A DNA stretch of 64,000 bases from Verpa conica. Taxonomy: Eukaryota; Ascomycota; Pezizomycetes; Pezizales; Morchellaceae. Shown here in pieces: positions 44,205-54,038 of this stretch (positions within the stretch are counted from its first letter, which is position 1; every line of letters begins with the position of its first letter). Location: positions 186,001-250,000 of the forward strand of contig JAUFSD010000007.1 in assembly GCA_033030425.1 (NCBI GenBank), read 5' to 3'. The notes beneath the pieces are model-generated. The model made no database searches. It saw nothing but the letters and a program-made list of their open reading frames with translations, and was not told where the DNA came from. The position numbers and the translations under genes are program-made.

Positions 44205-45421
44205 ATGTCTTACTCCGTTAGAAAAATTGGCCAGCCCAATACTCTCGGTATGTATGATTCCTTAGTTAAATAGGAGATAGTGTTGGAGTTTTTTTGCCCT
44301 TTTATCTCCATATTCGGATACCAGATGACTGATCAGGAATTCTATAGAGCACCGAATCTTCATTGAGAAGGATGGTGTCCCGGTGTCTCCCTTCCACGAC
44401 ATCCCGCTCTACGCCAAGTAAGTATTCCAATCTAATGTTATTTTTATACTTTAAAGAGATTTAATCTAATATGGTGGGGGAAGTGAGCCGAAGACTATCC
44501 TCAACATGATCGTCGAGATCCCCCGTTGGACTAACGGCAAACTTGAGGTTTGTTTCCTACCCAAACCGAGTGATATAACTTAAAAATTACCTAACTTCCC
44601 AATTATACAGATCTCCAAGGAGGAACTCCTCAACCCAATCAAGCAGGACGTCAAGAAGGGTAAGATCCGGTTCGTCCGCAACTGCTTCCCACACAAGGGT
44701 TACCTCTGGAACTACGGTGCCTTCCCCCAGACCTGGGAAGACCCCTCCACAATCCATCCCGAGACCAAGGCCAAGGGTGACAACGACCCGCTCGATGTTT
44801 GCGAGATTGGTGAGACTGTCGGATATGCCGGCCAAATTAAGCAGGTTAAGGTTTTGGGTGTTATGGCTCTTCTCGACGAGGAGGAGACCGACTGGAAGGT
44901 CATTGTCATTGACGTGAACGACCCGTTGGCCCCCAAGCTCAACGACATTGAAGATGTTGAGCGACACCTTCCTGGCCTTCTTAGGGCTACAAACGAATGG
45001 TTCCGTATCTACAAGATCCCAGATGGCAAGCCTGAGAACCAGTTTGCTTTCTCCGGAGAGTGCAAGAACAAGAAGTGAGAAATCCTCGATCTTATCATTG
45101 GCTTTGTGAAAACCTACTGACGAGTGGTTTTTAGGTATGCTACTGATGTCATCCGTGAATGTGCTGAGGCCTGGGATAAATTGATCACGGGCAAGAGCGA
45201 CCCCAATAGCATTTCTCTGTGAGCAAACTCTGGAAAATCCCTGCTATTACATAAATGGCTAACAGTAAATTCACAGTACCAACTTGACCGTCTCACAATC
45301 TGGCTCCCACCGCATTGACCCCAGTCAGATCCCCCCCATTCCCCAGGGCGAAAACCTCCAGCCTGCTCCTATCGACCCTAGCATCGACAAATGGTTCTTC
45401 ATTTCTGGTGCGGCTATGTAA
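44205..45421 (+). CDS. IPP1: soluble inorganic pyrophosphatase
   Basis: Six exons (44205-44247, 44348-44417, 44484-44547, 44611-45074, 45135-45218, 45277-45421) encode 289 residues, close to yeast Ipp1 (287). It hydrolyses PPi to two phosphates and drives biosynthetic reactions forward. The sequence reads [19 protein letters not shown], then [51 protein letters not shown], and the active-site signature [11 protein letters not shown] with the metal-binding aspartates. The tail [19 protein letters not shown] is typical. Intron 1 has two nearby AG acceptors. Only the distal one (before 44348) keeps frame, and the proximal one leads to an immediate TAG. Confidence 0.97.
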
Positions 45422-45802
45422 AGTATTTATTATAGCTTTATTCTATACAGAACATTGAAGGAACCTTGAATAAATCAATAAATAAATTGTCAAGCTCTGT
45501 AGTGCTACGTGCTAAATTTGTTCTTTGATTAAAGATGCTTGTGTGAATAGCCTGGAGATATATTTCTTCGGGAAAATGCTGGGTTAATAAATGTTCTTAA
45601 GGGGGCCAATCGACTCAGCATATACAAACTTACCCTAATAATTCACAGAACAATAAGATGTCATAACAGCATAGTTAGCTGATGATTCAATAACGTCCTA
45701 TTTCACAGTAGGTACAAAAAAACCAGTAACATGTAAAACACGGTAGAATACAAAAATAACGTTTATTCCTTCACCCAAAAATGAATTCCATTAAAGTCAA
45801 GA
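45422..45802. other. convergent 3' flanks of IPP1 and SNU13
   Basis: About 380 bp, AT-rich, with AATAAA-like signals for both genes (for example near 45470-45486). Nothing else is seen. Confidence 0.5.
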
Positions 45803-46329
45803 TTAGATGAGCAGCCTCTCAATCTTGTCCTTCAAGCTCCTGATCTGTCCTTGAAGCTCAGAGTCCTCGTTGGAAGTGACGGAGGCCGAGATAACAGCGC
45901 GAGAGACACCACAGGCACGGCCAAGGGCGATCTTGGAGGGGATGAAAACGTAAGGAACGTTCTTGTCTTCACAGAGAAGTGGAAGATGGAGGAGGATCTC
46001 AAGAGGAGATGTGTCCGCGGCAAGAACAATGAATTCAGAGATACCACGGTTAAGAGTCTTGGTGGCTATGACGATATTAGCTGACTGACTAAATGGAGGT
46101 GGGGGGGGGGATAAAATTACCTTCGTTAGCACCCTTCTTCAACTGGCGGTAATGAGAGGCCTGTTGGACTATGTCGAGAATTTGCTGCGTCAACGCGGCA
46201 TCTGCGAGGGGGAAAGCTATAGGTGAGGAGTTAGTTATGAACCATATAGATGTTTTTCTTCTCGGAGAGGGTTTAGGATAGGCGCAATTGAAATTATAAG
46301 AACGTACCTTTTGGGTTCTGGTTAGACAT
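45803..46329 (-). CDS. SNU13: U4/U6.U5 and C/D snoRNP protein Snu13 (15.5K, L7Ae family)
   Basis: Three minus-strand exons (46329-46308, 46216-46121, 46065-45803) encode 126 residues, exactly the family length. Snu13 binds kink-turns in U4 snRNA and box C/D snoRNAs. The sequence starts [22 protein letters not shown], continues [32 protein letters not shown] and [27 protein letters not shown], and ends DKIERLLI. The L7Ae RNA-binding block [12 protein letters not shown] is created by the second splice. That intron contains a C run of about ten on the coding strand. It is divergent from VMA3 with about 520 bp between. Confidence 0.97.
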
Positions 46330-46853
46330 CGTGGATATTGTTTTTCAAGAATTTCCTTCAAAGAGAGGCAAAGGGTTCCTTGCTCGGATGCTCGCCCTTT
46401 AACTTGTTTTCTGAGGTAGTGGTTGGTGGTGAACAAAGGTTGATGATGCCCGGTGAGGCTCTAAAAGATATTTTTTCTGTTTGAGTAGATCCTTGTCAGG
46501 GTCAGGGCGAACCCTAAAGTAGTGAGCGACTTGAATTATGTATTAAAATCCATGAATTCAGGCTTTTAATAATTTCATATTAGTCTATTAGAAATCTGAT
46601 TAAAAGTCGTGTATTTGCCGTCCCTTTTACAAGAAGCCAAGTTTACACGTCGTCATCCGGCGGTTCAAGCCACCCATCCATCACTCAACCTCGAGCAAAG
46701 CCTCTCCGTCTTCATCTCCAAGTTCCAACCACCTTCCCTACAGATCTTTCTCAGCCAACCCAGCAATCTACAAAGTTAACGACAACCCCTCGTTCCTGAC
46801 TTATAGCCTCCCCTTATATTTTTTTTTACAAATAACCTTACAAAAACCTCAAA
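46330..46853. other. divergent promoter region SNU13/VMA3
   Basis: About 520 bp between divergent starts. An AACCCTAAAG box at about 46509-46518 resembles the AACCCTA motif seen upstream of RPS3. No gene is seen. Confidence 0.45.
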
Positions 46854-47829
46854 ATGACTGATCTCTGGTAAGCCCATGACTCCTATGTTGGCCCCTTTCG
46901 GATCTCGGTGTGATGGGAGACATCATTCAGCTTCTGGCGATTGTCGAAAATTTGGCCGTGAAAACGCCGGAATGGGGTAACTTTCTTGAATCGTTCGCTA
47001 ACGTGTTTTCTTTGCCTCTCTATAGTCCTGTTTATGCGGTATGTGTCCCTTGACGCGACAAGCGATATGAAGAATCTCGACAACAGCCCAATTTACCCGA
47101 TTTTTCTCCTCGACTCCTCATTATCGTCACGGCTGGGAAAACAACAGCATGGGATATTTAACTAACGCGAATTACAGCCTTTCTTCGGTGCCATGGGGTG
47201 CACGGCCGCCATTGTCTTCACCTGCTTTGGGGCCAGTTACGGAACCGCGAAGGCTGGTGTTGGTATCGTCGCTGCTGGTGTTTTGAGGCCCGACTTGATC
47301 GTCAGGAGTATGTTTTTCTGTTTTTTTTTCTCCCTTAGCTCATCTTGCCGTGTTCCTTGCTTTTTTCTTGCAAAAAGCTGCAAGGTTAGGCTTATTTTTA
47401 ATATGAACATGGGTGCTGATAACGTGTTTTGCAGACATTATTCCTGTCGTCATGGCTGGTATTATTGGTATCTACGGGCTTGTCGTTTCCGTCTTGGTCT
47501 CGTCTGGCCTGCAACAAAGTGTTTCTCTCTACACTAGCTTCATCCAGCTTGGTGCTGGTCTCTCTGTCGGTCTTGCTGGTTTGGCTGCTGGTACGTCTAT
47601 GCTTTCTCATGCTCTTATAATTCCCCAACTGCCTAGGTGATGCTAACTCGAGGTTTATTTAGGTTTCGCGATTGGTATTGTCGGTGACGCTGGTGTCCGC
47701 GGTACAGCTCAGCAGCCCAGGCTCTTCGTCGGAATGATTTTGATCTTGATTTTCGCTGAAGTCTTGGGATTGTACGGATTGATCGTCGCGCTATTGATGA
47801 ACTCCAAAGCCGCCGATAGTCACTGTTAG
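46854..47829 (+). CDS. VMA3: V-type ATPase proteolipid subunit c
   Basis: Five exons (46854-46867, 47026-47038, 47178-47307, 47435-47590, 47663-47829) encode 159 residues. Exon 2 is only 13 nt. The subunit forms the rotating c-ring of the vacuolar proton pump. Four membrane helices are visible: [65 protein letters not shown] and [23 protein letters not shown]. The essential glutamate in helix 4 (IFAEVLG) is present, as is [15 protein letters not shown]. Length matches yeast Vma3 (160), and the sequence is closer to Vma3 than to the longer Vma16. All junctions restore frame. Confidence 0.97.
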
Positions 47830-48396
47830 TGGGTTGTGGGGTGGGATGAGGCTTCTGCTGGCAAGTAAAAAGCGCCACGGATCTTGTGGACGTCATTAGC
47901 AGGGCGGGTATCAGTGGGGGGAAACGAGGACGATCAATGTAATCTTTTGTGTACTACAGTGGTGGCGCGGCGCACGTTTGGTCTTATAAGCATGGGATAC
48001 GGACGGAATGGAATTGGATAGGGGAATGAGATAATCTAGCGAAAGACAGGATAGTATTTCTGGCTCTTCTTTTTGCAAGTAGAGATTGGGATACCAGGGT
48101 TGTAGCACCAGTGGTTTTTCTTTCAGTTTTATGTGCTTAGTTTTGTCTTTGGTTTCTGGTACATGTGAAAATAGTGTTATTGAAATTTGGTTATGTTCTA
48201 TGTAGGAGTAGATATAAGGGCGCTGTTTCACAGAGTTCTGAATCTGCCACCGAGTGATTGAAGAAGTTCCAAACCTAACCCTACACTATGAACATCCATT
48301 TTGATATCGTGTGATCCAGCCCAAAAAACGAAGGAAAGGAAAGGGAAAAACTTTTGATATCCAAATCTTACATCCCATTACGTATGAAAAAGACCC
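47830..48396. other. convergent 3' flanks of VMA3 and RLP24
   Basis: About 570 bp with a CCGAGTGA octamer at 48250-48257. Small open frames lack support. Confidence 0.5.
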
Positions 48397-49106
48397 TCAA
48401 TCAACATCCATCCCATCTCCCGCACCAACCTTCTGCCTCCTCTTTGAAGCCTTCACCTTGACCTTGACCATCTCCGGCACCTTTTCTTCTTCTTCCAGCT
48501 CAGAGAGCTCCATCTCATCAGCGATATCGACCTTCTCGACCGCCTCAACAATTGTCCTCTGGTCTCTCGGAAGCAGGTGTTGATTCTCCTCCACAATCTT
48601 TCTATTCGCATCACGCTCACGCTGCTTATTCCCAGCCATCCTGTTACGGTAGAAGACACGCTCACGACGAGCACGAATCTCCTCGACCCGCTGCATGGCC
48701 GTGAGAGTCTTTGCGACAAGATCTCGAGAGTACCTTGTTGGTACATGACGACGAGCCGAGAATGTTAATGTTGTGTCGACAATCATTTCTTTACCGGCGG
48801 ATTTACGGAAGGCTTTTGTCCATTTGAGTTTGCGAGGATTACCTAGAGATTTTTTTTTAGCAAAGAGAAGAAGAGGAGGAGGAGGAGGAGGATAATGTAC
48901 GTTTCATTTTGAAGTTTTTGTGGCATTTGGATCGACAGAATCGGAATTCTTTGGCGTCATTGCGAACAAACATGATTCCATGCCCTGGGTATATAGGACC
49001 CGAACTAATTTGGTCATTTTTTTTTTTTGTTAGAGAGGGAGAGAAAATAAAAATTGGTGTGTAAGACGTAGGAAACAAACCAGAAATGACATTGATGGAT
49101 CCTCAT
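48397..49106 (-). CDS. RLP24: 60S biogenesis factor Rlp24 (L24e-like)
   Basis: Three minus-strand exons (49106-49081, 49004-48901, 48842-48397) encode 191 residues. Rlp24 occupies the eL24 site in pre-60S particles and is removed by the AAA ATPase Drg1 in the cytoplasm. The zinc-binding N-terminus is rebuilt by splicing: [39 protein letters not shown], and [21 protein letters not shown]. The region [21 protein letters not shown] and the charged C-terminal extension distinguish it from the shorter ribosomal eL24. The second intron has a purine-rich (GGA)n tract on the plus strand at about 48871-48893. It is divergent from PAM18. Confidence 0.96.
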
Positions 49107-49479
49107 ATTGAATTACTTGTACGTCTAGAGAGCGACTTCTTCTTCTCTCGACTATATCTTCAGAGTTATAATAGTAGCTACCGTAGTTTGTGTGTATGTG
49201 TGTGTGTGTGTGGTGGTGGTGGTGGGGATTGTTGGTGTAATACTACAGCTGCGACGGTAAGCAGCGCAGTTGGTGGTTGAGCTTCAGATTAATCCTGAGG
49301 CTTAGAAACTTTTTTTTTTCCCCATCAGATGTGGTGGGGTCTTGGCGGGCACCTCTTGGCGTGGGGCGGGATGGAATCAAACTTATCGATTTACCTACCT
49401 ACATACTCTATCACAACGCTTCCACCCCTTTGCACGCCCTCCCTTACTTCTAAACTTTGAAAGAAAGAAATAAAAAATC
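49107..49479. other. divergent promoter region RLP24/PAM18
   Basis: About 370 bp with a (GT)n tract near 49193-49210 followed by GGT repeats. It presumably serves both genes. A 64-codon plus frame here is low-complexity. Confidence 0.45.
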
Positions 49480-50011
49480 ATGTCAACTGCTATTCTAATC
49501 GGAGTTGGGATCGCTGGCGCTGGTACGTTTTGTTTAAGAAAAATCCCCTTATTAATTACAGGTTATGACTAACAGTATGGAATTAGCACTTGCTGTAAGA
49601 CACACTTTGTCCTCCTCCTCCTCCTCCTCCTCCTCCTCCTCTTTTTCCACCTGTATTGACGCTTTACACTAGGGTCGCATCGGGGTCCAAGCGCTCAAGA
49701 AATACAAAGCCGTCGGTGGAGGCGCCGCGTTCGGGAAGCAGTTCTATAAGGGTGGGTTCGAGCCAAAGATGAACCGAAGAGAGGCGATATTGATCTTACA
49801 ACTTGCGTATGTTATTCTACGGGGGGGGTGAGGTGAAATTTAGATAATTTTGTGGGACTGATTGTGTATTAGTGAGAGGAATATGACGAAGCAGAATATT
49901 AGGAAGCGGCATAGGGAGATGATGTTATTGAATCATCCGGATCGTGGGGGGAGTCCGTATCTAGCTGGGAAAGTCAATGAGGCGAAGGAGTTTTTGGAGA
50001 AACATGGTTAA
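49480..50011 (+). CDS. PAM18: mitochondrial import motor J-protein Pam18/Tim14
   Basis: Four exons (49480-49522, 49587-49594, 49673-49806, 49873-50011) encode 107 residues. Exon 2 is an 8-nt microexon. Pam18 is anchored in the inner membrane and stimulates mtHsp70 at the TIM23 channel. An N-terminal membrane segment ([17 protein letters not shown]) is completed by the microexon. It is followed by [27 protein letters not shown], a family signature, and a J-domain with the invariant HPD ([21 protein letters not shown]). Length suits the short fungal/animal form. The intron between exons 2 and 3 holds a (TCC)n microsatellite of about 11 units. The reading is strongly supported by motif continuity at each join. 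Confidence 0.93.
49611..49641 (+). repeat. (TCC)n microsatellite in PAM18 intron
   Basis: An uninterrupted run of about ten to eleven TCC/CTC trinucleotides in the intron after the microexon, just upstream of the 3' splice region. Confidence 0.9.
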
Positions 50012-50275
50012 AGGGGGGGGAAGGGAATTGTATTTTTGTTTTTGTTGTATTATGTAGATGGAGCCGTGTGAATATTTTCGATTGTGGATATAAAATTGGG
50101 TTGGCGTTCTGTTTGTCGTTGCGAAAGGGCATAGAAAATATATATACTCTCTTCTCTTTTATCACTTACTGCTGTGTGGTGCGTATTCCTGCATGACAAT
50201 CATTGATATCTTACAAAAACTTTTTCGAATTCCAATAATATAATACAAAATATTTATTACCCCCCCCCAAAGAAT

Positions 50276-51472
50276 CTACGCAACTTTCCTCCCTACATTA
50301 CCCACCCCCTTGCCAACAATAGTAACCATAAAATTATCCCCCTCTCCATCCCTCACCGCAATCTCTGCTCCAAAGAAGCTCTTTAAATCCCTCACCACAC
50401 CCACAAACTCATCCCCAACAACCTCCCTCCCCACCGCCACTCTTCCGACGTCTCCCTCCACACCCATCATCATCATGGTCAACATAGTCATAGCACCGAC
50501 TCTCCCAACAGCACCCCCAATCCTAATCTCCTCCAACAACACATAGGCAGCCCTCCTGCCCACATCCTCCGCCGGCTCCGCCGGGCCCGCCACCGCATCC
50601 CCCGAATAGACCACCCCAGCCGCCGTCTCCGCCACCAGGGCCAACCCAAACCCCACCCCCGTCTTCTTCAACCTCCCACCAGCCCTCCCCTTCTGATTCG
50701 CACCAGCCCTCTCGAGGGCCCCATCCTTACCATAATCCATCGGCACGAGCTGCGGCGTCTTCACATCAGAGTATATATACACGTCCGGCAAAAACCTATT
50801 CAGCACGCCTCTGGCCGCCTCAATCATACGCGCATTATTCCCCGCCGATACTCCGGTAACGTATGCGACGCCCCTGATGCGCTTCACCCTTCCCGGCGAC
50901 TGCAGATGCAGTGTCTTTGGCAGGCGGATCTGGTGCGAGTGTAGGAAGTGAACTTCCCCGGCTCCGAGGGGCCCCGATGAGCGTGCGAGAATGCGAATCT
51001 CAAGGTTTCGGGTGATTTCAAAGTGGGCGTAGAGTGGGAGGATTGCGGTTCGGAATGTATCGACGGAGTAGTCTTCGTCGGTGGCGCTGGTGATTACTCC
51101 GCCGGAGATGAGGACCGAGAAGGGGGATTTGCTGAATGGGGCCAAGAGGGCGAGTACTTCGAGGTAGTATGTGACCCCCCGGTGACAGTTCTCGGGAAGG
51201 GTGTGGTGGTATTGTTTACCGTTGTTGCCGGTTATAAGCCCTGGTTTGTAGAGGAGGCTGGTGCCGGTTATGGAGATTTCGATGTGTGAGCCATTGGTGA
51301 GTGACTCGAGGAGGCGGAGGAGGGAGAACTCGGAGGGTGTGAGACCGGGCTTGAGGGAGTTGGGGCGGATCTGTGAGATGTGGAGGGGGGTGCCGGTGAG
51401 AGTTGCGAGGACGAGACGGCGGCGGAGTGAGGCGTGTGTGGTGAAGCGGAGGGGCGGGGTTGTGGCTGTCAT
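50276..51472 (-). CDS. RCL1: RNA 3'-terminal phosphate cyclase-like protein Rcl1
   Basis: A single exon on the minus strand, 398 residues. Rcl1 acts with Bms1 in the small-subunit processome and in pre-rRNA cleavage at A2. It has the RTC fold but lacks cyclase activity. The N-terminus reads THASLRRRLVLATLTGTPLHI, then LLRLLESLTNGSHIEISITG, NCHRGVTYYLEVLALLAPFSK and VLISGGVITSATDEDYSVD, each matching the family. The central RVKRIRGVAYVTGVSAGNNARM and GFGLALVAETAAGVVYSGD also fit. The catalytic His of true cyclases is not evident near the C-terminus. The gene is very GC-rich compared with its flanks. A C run lies just past its stop, at about 50261-50270. Confidence 0.94.
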   Translation of the reverse strand: MTATTPPLRFTTHASLRRRLVLATLTGTPLHISQIRPNSLKPGLTPSEFSLLRLLESLTNGSHIEISITGTSLLYKPGLITGNNGKQYHHTLPENCHRGVTYYLEVLALLAPFSKSPFSVLISGGVITSATDEDYSVDTFRTAILPLYAHFEITRNLEIRILARSSGPLGAGEVHFLHSHQIRLPKTLHLQSPGRVKRIRGVAYVTGVSAGNNARMIEAARGVLNRFLPDVYIYSDVKTPQLVPMDYGKDGALERAGANQKGRAGGRLKKTGVGFGLALVAETAAGVVYSGDAVAGPAEPAEDVGRRAAYVLLEEIRIGGAVGRVGAMTMLTMMMMGVEGDVGRVAVGREVVGDEFVGVVRDLKSFFGAEIAVRDGEGDNFMVTIVGKGVGNVGRKVA

Positions 51473-51768
51473 TCTTGTGGTTTGCGGGGAGTTGTGGATA
51501 GTGGGGTGGGAGTGGGTTGAAGATTCGTGCAGGAAAATTATCTGTGAGGCTCTGCGGATCCTGGCAGTGCCAAGGCGAGGCTCTGCACGTTAAAATAACA
51601 CCGGGGATGGTGGGATTGGGATGATTGTGCTTCAGGAATTCTTTATATCGATGTGAAGGTGCTTTCAGGTTATAAGATCTATCAGGGAGTCTACGGACAT
51701 CACTGCGGCTATTCGGGGAGTGGCTGAATCATGGACTGTCACTCGGCTGATATCAACACACTCAAGAC
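51473..51768. other. upstream flank of RCL1
   Basis: About 300 bp between the RCL1 start and the LINE insertion, with a TCACTCGG octamer at 51739-51746. Nothing else is recognised. Confidence 0.5.
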
Positions 51769-51785
51769 TGGATACGAATGGTCTT
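51769..51785 (+). repeat. 17-bp target-site duplication, left copy
   Basis: TGGATACGAATGGTCTT is repeated exactly at 52944-52960 and flanks the LINE insertion. The right edge of this copy merges with the T run, so its end is ambiguous by a few T. Confidence 0.9.
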
Positions 51786-52045
51786 TTTTTTTTTTTTTTT
51801 TTTTTTTTTATATCAAGTGATTTTATTCTTCTGGGTACAAAATCTGGTATGCAGTACGAAACTATGACCTAAAAATTACCCTTCCCCTTCCTATAAATAA
51901 ACCAAAACCCGCCAAAATCAAAAACTTTGTAAAACAAATATAAAATTACAAAAGAAACAGGAAAATTCCGTCAAAAACACTTGAGTGTCCTGCTCTTTCT
52001 ATGGCTTAACTGCCCGTTCCCGCTCGTGGTGTGGGATTTGATGTT

Positions 52046-52460
52046 TTAGCTGTCGCTGCCTGTAAACGAACCGTCCGAGACGGTGGTGAATGTCGATATT
52101 GAGGAGAATGATAGGGCTGGGGAAGCCAGTCCTTTTTTGGGAAAGTTTATTTTATTGGAAATAATAAAGTTTCCGAGCATAAGAGTGAGAGCTTCATTTT
52201 CCCAAATCTCGCTGAGTGACTCAACGTTTGGGAGTAGGATATTTCGCTGTGTCTCTAACTCGGGACAGTGAAAAATGACGTGTTCGAACGTTCCGGATTG
52301 TGAGAAGCACCTTGGGCACTTGTCTGAGGAGTTGATGTTAAGCCAGGATCTCTGGCCGTTGAGATAGCTCTTTCCGGCTCTCATCTGGTGGATCCGGGTG
52401 GATTGAAATTTTTGAAGACTCATAAACATGGGTAGAGATGTGTTGATTGGAAATTGGTAG
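52046..52460 (-). pseudogene. C-terminal fragment of LINE ORF2 with zinc knuckle
   Basis: Reading minus, the fragment EYYQFPINTS...TRIHQMRAGKSYLNGQRSW leads to a C-x2-C-x8-H-x4-C knuckle (CPRCFSQSGTFEHVIFHC), the arrangement found after the reverse transcriptase in many fungal LINEs, then ELETQRNILLPN and the stop at 52046. At 52461 the frame is cut by the solo LTR and resumes for about 25 codons beyond 52830. It is a relic, not a functional gene. Confidence 0.8.
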
Positions 52461-52465
52461 TATTC

Positions 52466-52825
52466 TGTCAAGAACACACATTTCCTAGTCTGCCTTGTCT
52501 ATCTCCTTGTTTCATGTATCGTTTCATATCTCGTAGGATTCCTGTTATCATTGGTCATGTAAGAAGTACGCCTCGCAGGACAAGACGTCTGTAGTTTCAT
52601 GTAGAAGGAGGTCGCTCCTTCAGTTTCATATTGTCTCATTGTTGATCTCAGCGTCCCTCCAGAAAGGGTATAAAAGGGACGCATCTCTGTCAGTTAGTTA
52701 GTTCTTCACGCAACAACTTGCATTCAATACCATACCTACCTTGTCCTTGAGTTCCTAGTCTCTCGATACTAGCCTTGTCTTGTGATTATCGCCTGCTGTT
52801 CCCCAATAGGTGATCGGTTTTTACA
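52466..52825 (+). mobile_element. solo LTR of an LTR retrotransposon
   Basis: 360 bp beginning TGTCAAGAAC and ending GGTTTTTACA, i.e. TG...CA with TGT/ACA ends. It is flanked by an exact 5-bp duplication TATTC (52461-52465 and 52826-52830). It has an internal TATAAAA box at 52669-52675, as expected for the U3 promoter in plus orientation. No internal coding region remains, so it arose by LTR-LTR recombination. Copia or Gypsy origin cannot be decided. Confidence 0.88.
52669..52675 (+). promoter_or_regulatory. TATA box of the solo LTR
   Basis: TATAAAA inside the LTR, about 150 bp from its 3' end. It defines plus orientation for the U3-R border. Confidence 0.7.
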
Positions 52826-52943
52826 TATTCCGGGGGGGAAACAGAATTTTCCAGTTCTGAAGAACTTGAAATTTGGCAACAGTGCCAAGTATGTCGGGAG
52901 GGAGATCAAGATCAAGTAATGGTTTTATTATGGAACCTAGGAA

Positions 52944-52960
52944 TGGATACGAATGGTCTT
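52944..52960 (+). repeat. 17-bp target-site duplication, right copy
   Basis: Exact copy of 51769-51785 marking the 5' (truncated) end of the LINE insertion. Confidence 0.9.
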
Positions 52961-53278
52961 ACACATACAAAATTATATAGTCATGTCCTTCTCAGTTGGG
53001 CATGTATATATTCTGGTGCCTGTATGTCTAACATTGGTCGGGAGGTTTTGTGAGTAGGGTGAGAATTCATGATTAAAGCCCGGCCGAACACTCTACGTAC
53101 AAAACTCTATTAAAAGCCGTTCTCAAGAGACCTCAAATACCCAGATACCTAAAATGCAAAAGGAGCACTTCAATAAGCGACAAGCCCAACGCTATGACAT
53201 TCCTTCAAAAGCTATAACTGCACTCCACAATCATTAATTCCACCAACATATCCATAAAACGCCTTTAAACCCACACCA
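52961..53278. other. intergenic right of the LINE
   Basis: About 320 bp of 3' flank of the following minus-strand gene. No other feature is recognised. Confidence 0.5.
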
Positions 53279-53823
53279 CTACACACTCATCTTCCCAAAA
53301 ACCCTATCCAGCTCTTCTCCCCCACCATCATTCCCCTCTTCACTCTTCACACCCTCACTCTTCACACCCTGTCTTGTCGGTTCCAACATCCTCATCCCCG
53401 TATCTAAATACCCCGGCGCCACACGCCTCTTCTCCATCAGCTCTCTCTCCTCGATTGACTTCTCCCAGTCCTTCAGGGCTTGCTCTGCAGCTTTCTGCTG
53501 GCTCTGCAGGTGCGCTATCAAGCTCTGGCACCCCTGTATTACGGCCGCAGGAGTGGTGGCCATATTGCCAGAGGGGGAGACAATATATGCGCCCGGTTGA
53601 GGCGGTGGGGATCCAGGTTGTTGCTGGGGGGAAGTGGAAGGGGGTGGGAGCGAGAGAGGGAGGGTTTGATAACTGTAGGGTAGGGTTACAGCGGTGGGCA
53701 GCTGGATGAATGGGGAGACGGAGAGGGGGAGTTGTTGGAGTAGAGAGTGAGCTATTTGTTAGATGTCAGCTCCAGCTTATAAACACCAAGGTATACAAAG
53801 AACTTACAGCGGTGGTCATGCAT
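53279..53823 (-). CDS. small conserved-looking protein, function unknown
   Basis: Two minus-strand exons (53823-53808 and 53751-53279) encode about 162 residues. The join MHDHRS + HSLLQQLP keeps frame across a GTAAGT..ATAG intron. The N-terminal half is Pro/Gln/Ser-rich. The middle is a predicted helix or coiled coil (VIQGCQSLIAHLQSQQKAAE, ALKDWEKSIEERELMEKRR), followed by VAPGYLDTGMRMLEPTR and an acidic end. I do not recognise the family. The helix followed by a short PGYLD motif suggests a subunit of a nuclear or regulatory complex, but that is a guess. It is divergent from NOP4 with about 215 bp between starts. An alternative start at the internal ATG 53563 would remove the Pro-rich part. 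Confidence 0.6.
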
Positions 53824-54038
53824 TTCTCTATCTGTTCTTGTGGATATCACTGGTTGTGGTTGTCAATTCGTCATGTGGCTCAAGCAGACATTAAGCTCAT
53901 ACACTGCCACACAAGGTTACCCTACCCCCCTCACCACCACCACCAAGCCACAGAAAACCTTCCCAAAATTTCACTCCACCAAAAAAAAAAAAGATATCTT
54001 CATCCAAGAAAAATCACCAATTGAAACATCACAACCCA

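Larger units (their letters stand above)
51786..52943 (-). mobile_element. 5'-truncated non-LTR retrotransposon (LINE) with nested solo LTR
   Basis: The insertion is bounded by exact 17-bp duplications (51769-51785, 52944-52960). On the minus strand it ends in a poly(A) tail (T run about 51784-51809 on the plus strand), with an AATAAA signal just upstream (read minus, about 51822-51827). It holds the 3' end of an ORF2-like frame. The body is only about 0.8 kb once the nested LTR is subtracted, so the copy is severely 5' truncated, as is usual for target-primed reverse transcription. No reverse-transcriptase catalytic block remains. Confidence 0.9.
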
